8,586 nt of DNA, taken from CAZTAR01 sp043813895. Lineage in GTDB: Bacteria; Planctomycetota; Phycisphaerae; UBA1845; UTPLA1. The stretch spans positions 1 to 8,586 of the forward strand of contig JBDRKQ010000163.1 of the NCBI GenBank assembly GCA_043813895.1, in the 5' to 3' direction. Positions 6,448 through 8,586 of this stretch are shown here, piece after piece; position 1 is the first letter of the stretch; every line of letters begins with the position of its first letter. Position numbers and translations under genes: made by a program. Below the pieces are notes generated by a model. It had not been told where the DNA came from, ran no database searches, and saw nothing but the letters and a program-made list of their open reading frames with translations.

Positions 6448-7620
6448 ATGCCCATTCAACATGCGTCGCGGCTGGGGAAACTGCCGCCCTATCTATTCAT
6501 CGAAATCGACCGCCGGAAGAGGGCGGCCGTCGCCGAGGGCCGGGACCTCATCGACTTCGGCGTCGGCGATCCGGACCTGCCCACACCGGGCTTCATCGTC
6601 GAGCATGCCGCCTCCGCCATCCGCAACCCCGCGAATCACCGCTACCCGTTCGACGCCGGTTCGACCCAGTTCCGCGATGCGGCCGCGCGGTTCCTGGCTG
6701 CCCGGTTCGGCCTCAGCGTCGATCCTCAAACGGAAATGCTCGTCCTCATCGGCAGTAAGGAGGGGCTGGGTCATCTGCCGCTCGCCGTCGTGAACCCCGG
6801 CGACATCGCCCTCGTCCCTTCGCCCGGCTACCCTGTGTATGCGGCGGCCACGATCTTCGCCGGCGGGGTACCGTACGCCATGCCGCTGGCGGAATCTCGG
6901 GGCTTCCTGCCGGACCTGAATGCCATACCTCCCGACGTGCTCGACAAGGCCACGCTGATGTTCCTCAACTATCCGAACAACCCCACCGGCGCAGTTGCTC
7001 CGCCCGAGTTTTTCGAGGATTGTGTCTCGCTGGCCCGAAAGCACGGCTTCATCATCTGCTCCGACGCCGCCTACACAGAGGTCTACTTCGATGATGCGGA
7101 TCGCCCGTGCTCGATCCTCGAGGTGCCCGGTGCGAAGGATGTCTGCGTCGAGATGCACTCGCTGAGCAAGACGTTCAACATGACCGGCTGGCGGATCGCC
7201 TTCGCCGTGGGCAATGCCGACGTGCTGGCCGCATTGGCAAAGGTCAAAGGGAACGTGGATTCCGGCGTGTTCACCGCGGTCCAGGCCGCCGGCGCCGCCG
7301 CCCTGCAAAACATCGATCGGCCCCAAATCGCCGAGATCCGCGAGACCTACCGTCGGCGGCGCGACGTGCTCGTGCCGCGGCTTGCGGAGATCGGTTTCCA
7401 TCTCGAACCCCCTCGTGCGACCTTTTACGTCTGGGCGCGCTGCCCCGACGGTTACGACTCGATGCGATGCGCGACGAAGCTACTCGACGAGGCGGCTGTA
7501 CTCGCAATCCCGGGCGTCGGGTTCGGCGACGACGGCGAGGGGTACGTACGATTCGCCCTGACAGTCCCGCGCGAGCGAATCGAACGGGCCACCGAGAGAA
7601 TGGCAGGGCTAAAATGGTGA
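6448..7620 (+). CDS. dapL: LL-diaminopimelate aminotransferase
   Basis: DapL is a PLP enzyme that converts tetrahydrodipicolinate with glutamate directly to LL-diaminopimelate, bypassing the acylated intermediates of lysine and peptidoglycan synthesis. The 390-residue protein opens with RLGKLPPYLF, typical of bacterial DapL. It carries GVGDPDLPTP (38-47), the family-type IGSKEGLGH (101-109), NYPNNPTGA (174-182), SDAAY (205-209) and HSLSKTFNMTGWR (237-249) with the PLP lysine K241. Next come NVDSGVF (269-275), ATFYVWA (324-330) and YVRFAL (366-371) with the substrate-carboxylate Arg. These segments fit DapL better than aspartate or alanine aminotransferases, though a paralogous aminotransferase cannot be fully excluded. 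Start choice follows the GGAGGG site and the promoter. The last seven bases (ATGGTGA) overlap the start of folK. Confidence 0.87.
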   Translation: MPIQHASRLGKLPPYLFIEIDRRKRAAVAEGRDLIDFGVGDPDLPTPGFIVEHAASAIRNPANHRYPFDAGSTQFRDAAARFLAARFGLSVDPQTEMLVLIGSKEGLGHLPLAVVNPGDIALVPSPGYPVYAAATIFAGGVPYAMPLAESRGFLPDLNAIPPDVLDKATLMFLNYPNNPTGAVAPPEFFEDCVSLARKHGFIICSDAAYTEVYFDDADRPCSILEVPGAKDVCVEMHSLSKTFNMTGWRIAFAVGNADVLAALAKVKGNVDSGVFTAVQAAGAAALQNIDRPQIAEIRETYRRRRDVLVPRLAEIGFHLEPPRATFYVWARCPDGYDSMRCATKLLDEAAVLAIPGVGFGDDGEGYVRFALTVPRERIERATERMAGLKW

Positions 7621-8102
7621 AGCGCTCTTGGCATGACGCATATATCGGCCTCGGCTCCAACATGGGCCGGCGCAAGAAGAACGTCGCCGCCGCGCTCAAT
7701 GCCCTGGAGATAACTAAAGAGATCGAGGTGATCAAGGTCTCGAAGCTCTACGAGACCGAGCCGGTCGGGGGGCCGGAAGACCAGGGTCCTTACATAAACG
7801 CCGCCGCACACATCCGAACGAACCTGAGCCCGCTGCGTTTGCTGGCAGTCTGTCTGAACATCGAGGAATCACTCGGCCGCAAACGCTCGATTCGCTGGGG
7901 CGCCAGGACGATCGACCTCGACGTGCTGTGTTACGAGCAGAAAGTCGTCGCGACCCCGAAGCTCACGCTGCCACACCCGTTGATGCACGAACGGCGCTTC
8001 GTGATGGAGCCCTTGGCGGAAATCGCGCCGGACCTCGTTCACCCAATGCTCGAACAGACTGCCCGAGAGATCTTCGATTCTCTGTGCGAGCCGGAGTGCT
8101 AG
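7614..8102 (+). CDS. folK: 2-amino-4-hydroxy-6-hydroxymethyldihydropteridine pyrophosphokinase
   Basis: FolK (HPPK) transfers pyrophosphate from ATP to 6-hydroxymethyl-7,8-dihydropterin in folate synthesis. The 162 residues are the usual length. The protein shows YIGLGSNMG (10-18), the substrate loop YETEPVGG (46-53), the family signature RWGARTIDLDVL (94-105) with the two metal-binding Asp residues D101 and D103, and LPHPLMHERRFVMEPL (119-134). The ATG at 7614 lies inside the dapL tail, with GCAGGG a few bases before it; a GTG at 7617 is an alternative start. Overlap with dapL implies one message and translational coupling. The pairing of lysine and folate genes has no obvious metabolic logic. 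No clear terminator follows; the next structure is a repeat at 8156. Confidence 0.95.
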   Translation: MVKRSWHDAYIGLGSNMGRRKKNVAAALNALEITKEIEVIKVSKLYETEPVGGPEDQGPYINAAAHIRTNLSPLRLLAVCLNIEESLGRKRSIRWGARTIDLDVLCYEQKVVATPKLTLPHPLMHERRFVMEPLAEIAPDLVHPMLEQTAREIFDSLCEPEC

Positions 8103-8155
8103 CACCTGTTGATGTGCGACTCCATTCCGGAGCCTGGAGCAGTTTCAGTTAGAAT

Positions 8156-8180
8156 GTAGCGGCAGACGCCCCCGTCTGGC
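8156..8180 (+). repeat. Diverged fourth GTAG-headed REP-like unit
   Basis: A GTAGC head (8156-8160) precedes a hairpin of CAGACG (8163-8168), a CCCC loop and CGTCTG (8173-8178). Aligned with the unit at 2084-2112, the first 20 bases differ at only two positions (GTAGCGGC, one mismatch, GACGCCCC, then C for T). Same head, same geometry, changed stem: a member of the same family. There is no T-run, so I do not call it a terminator for folK. Confidence 0.65.
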
Positions 8181-8190
8181 GTTGGAGGAA

Positions 8191-8281
8191 CAGAGCCGCG
8201 ACCGTGAGGAAGCGGTCAGTGCTCGCCGAGTGGGCCGTCACGCCTGCGTCATGACCGCTTGCTTACGCGCGCGGCTCTGAT
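8191..8281. repeat. Inverted pair of the second interspersed repeat
   Basis: The left arm at 8191-8218 and the right arm at 8252-8279 are inverse to each other at 24 of 28 positions, around a 33-base spacer. Both ends are CAGAGCCGCG / CGCGGCTCTG. Read on the plus strand, the right arm aligns with the minus-strand copy at 2321-2350 (CCGCT, GCTT, CGC, GGCTC and GAT shared), so this belongs to the same family. The pair lies directly between the folK operon and the DnaE-like fragment. Confidence 0.75.
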
Positions 8282-8323
8282 TGTCGCCCGACGCGATCGT
8301 CAAAAGCCACAAGGTCCCACGGA

Positions 8324-8586
8324 ATGTGCCATCTCAACATCGACCCGACGCATCAAGGACCGGTCAACCTCGATACGGACGTGGACTATTCCGACGCGGC
8401 CACATGGGAGCTGATCGCATCCGGCAATGCCCGCGGCGTTCACCACATCGAATCCCCCGCGATGACGAACCTGCTCCAGCAGTGCAACTGCCGCGACATT
8501 GACTGCTTGACGGCCGTCGTCGCGATCATTCGCCCCGGGGCTGCGAACCAGGGGAAGAAAGACGCCTTCGCCCGGCGATACCAGGG
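8324..8586 (+). CDS. dnaE: DNA polymerase III alpha (DnaE)-like fragment lacking its N-terminal half; runs off the right edge
   Basis: From the ATG at 8324 the frame stays open to the window end (87 complete codons). It reads DYSDAATWELIASGNARG, then GVHHIESPAM, RDIDCLTAVVAIIRPGAANQ and AFARRYQG. This is the DnaE segment just after the catalytic Asp-x-Asp, where classic alpha subunits have GVFQLES and ALVRPGP. In an intact alpha subunit several hundred residues (PHP domain and palm with the first two catalytic Asp) precede it. Here only about 10 residues precede recognisable homology, and upstream lies a repeat pair with an in-frame TGA at 8252-8254. The start codon has only a weak upstream AAGG. 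I therefore read it as a 5'-truncated gene, probably non-functional, possibly displaced by a rearrangement at the repeat. Alternatives are a split polymerase or an assembly join. Confidence 0.6.
   Translation, partial: MCHLNIDPTHQGPVNLDTDVDYSDAATWELIASGNARGVHHIESPAMTNLLQQCNCRDIDCLTAVVAIIRPGAANQGKKDAFARRYQ

Noticed and set aside
8163..8178. Intrinsic terminator for the dapL-folK operon
   Set aside because: The stem is good but no T-run follows on either strand, and the GTAGC head identifies it better as a repeat unit.
8255..8345. Split-intein DnaE (cyanobacterial DnaE-C type)
   Set aside because: The residues before the DnaE homology show no C-terminal intein motif (no HN followed by Cys/Ser), and the in-frame sequence upstream is repeat.
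8281..8502. 73-codon plus-strand frame overlapping the DnaE-like fragment
   Set aside because: It is out of frame with clear DnaE homology and is low-complexity Arg/Pro/His sequence.

Overview
The window is a GC-rich bacterial chromosome segment carrying mostly housekeeping genes, plus two families of short interspersed repeats confined to the gaps. The most likely host is a member of Planctomycetota or a PVC-group relative. This rests on the dispersed single biosynthesis genes, a DapL-type lysine/peptidoglycan enzyme, a DnaE variant with a GVHHIESPAM-type motif, and repeats of a kind I associate with planctomycete genomes. It is an inference, not a proof; no rRNA or tRNA is present to settle it.

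Layout. Positions 1-176 (minus strand) hold the N-terminus of a D-3-phosphoglycerate dehydrogenase (serA-like). A 327-base divergent gap with hairpins and a possible promoter follows. Next is a membrane-anchored hexapeptide-repeat acyltransferase (504-1328, plus), convergent with trpF (1374-2024, minus). The 436-base gap between trpF and recJ is packed with repeats: three GTAG-headed hairpins (2040-2148), an 18-base perfect palindrome (2166-2183) and three copies of a second repeat (2321-2441). recJ (2461-4215) overlaps a GT-C type membrane glycosyltransferase (4212-5897) by ATGA. A 550-base gap follows, containing a strong intrinsic terminator (6119-6168), one inverted copy of the second repeat, a long hairpin with a GNRA loop, and a good sigma-70-type promoter (6386-6415) whose predicted start lies only about 26 bases before the dapL start. 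dapL (6448-7620) and folK (7614-8102) overlap by 7 bases and form an operon. The right end holds another pair of the two repeat families (8156-8281) and then a DnaE-like reading frame that begins in the middle of the polymerase and runs off the window.

Functionally these are separate pathways placed side by side: serine (serA), tryptophan (trpF), lysine/diaminopimelate (dapL), folate (folK), recombination repair (recJ) and envelope glycan or lipid modification (acyltransferase, glycosyltransferase). I see no defence system, CRISPR array or complete mobile element. The parts most worth a second look are the repeat system (four GTAG-headed units and six copies of a second family, adjacent to each other at two separate places) and the 5'-truncated DnaE fragment just downstream of a repeat pair. 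Two tempting long N-termini (recJ from 2359, dapL from 6214) are repeat- or leader-derived artefacts.
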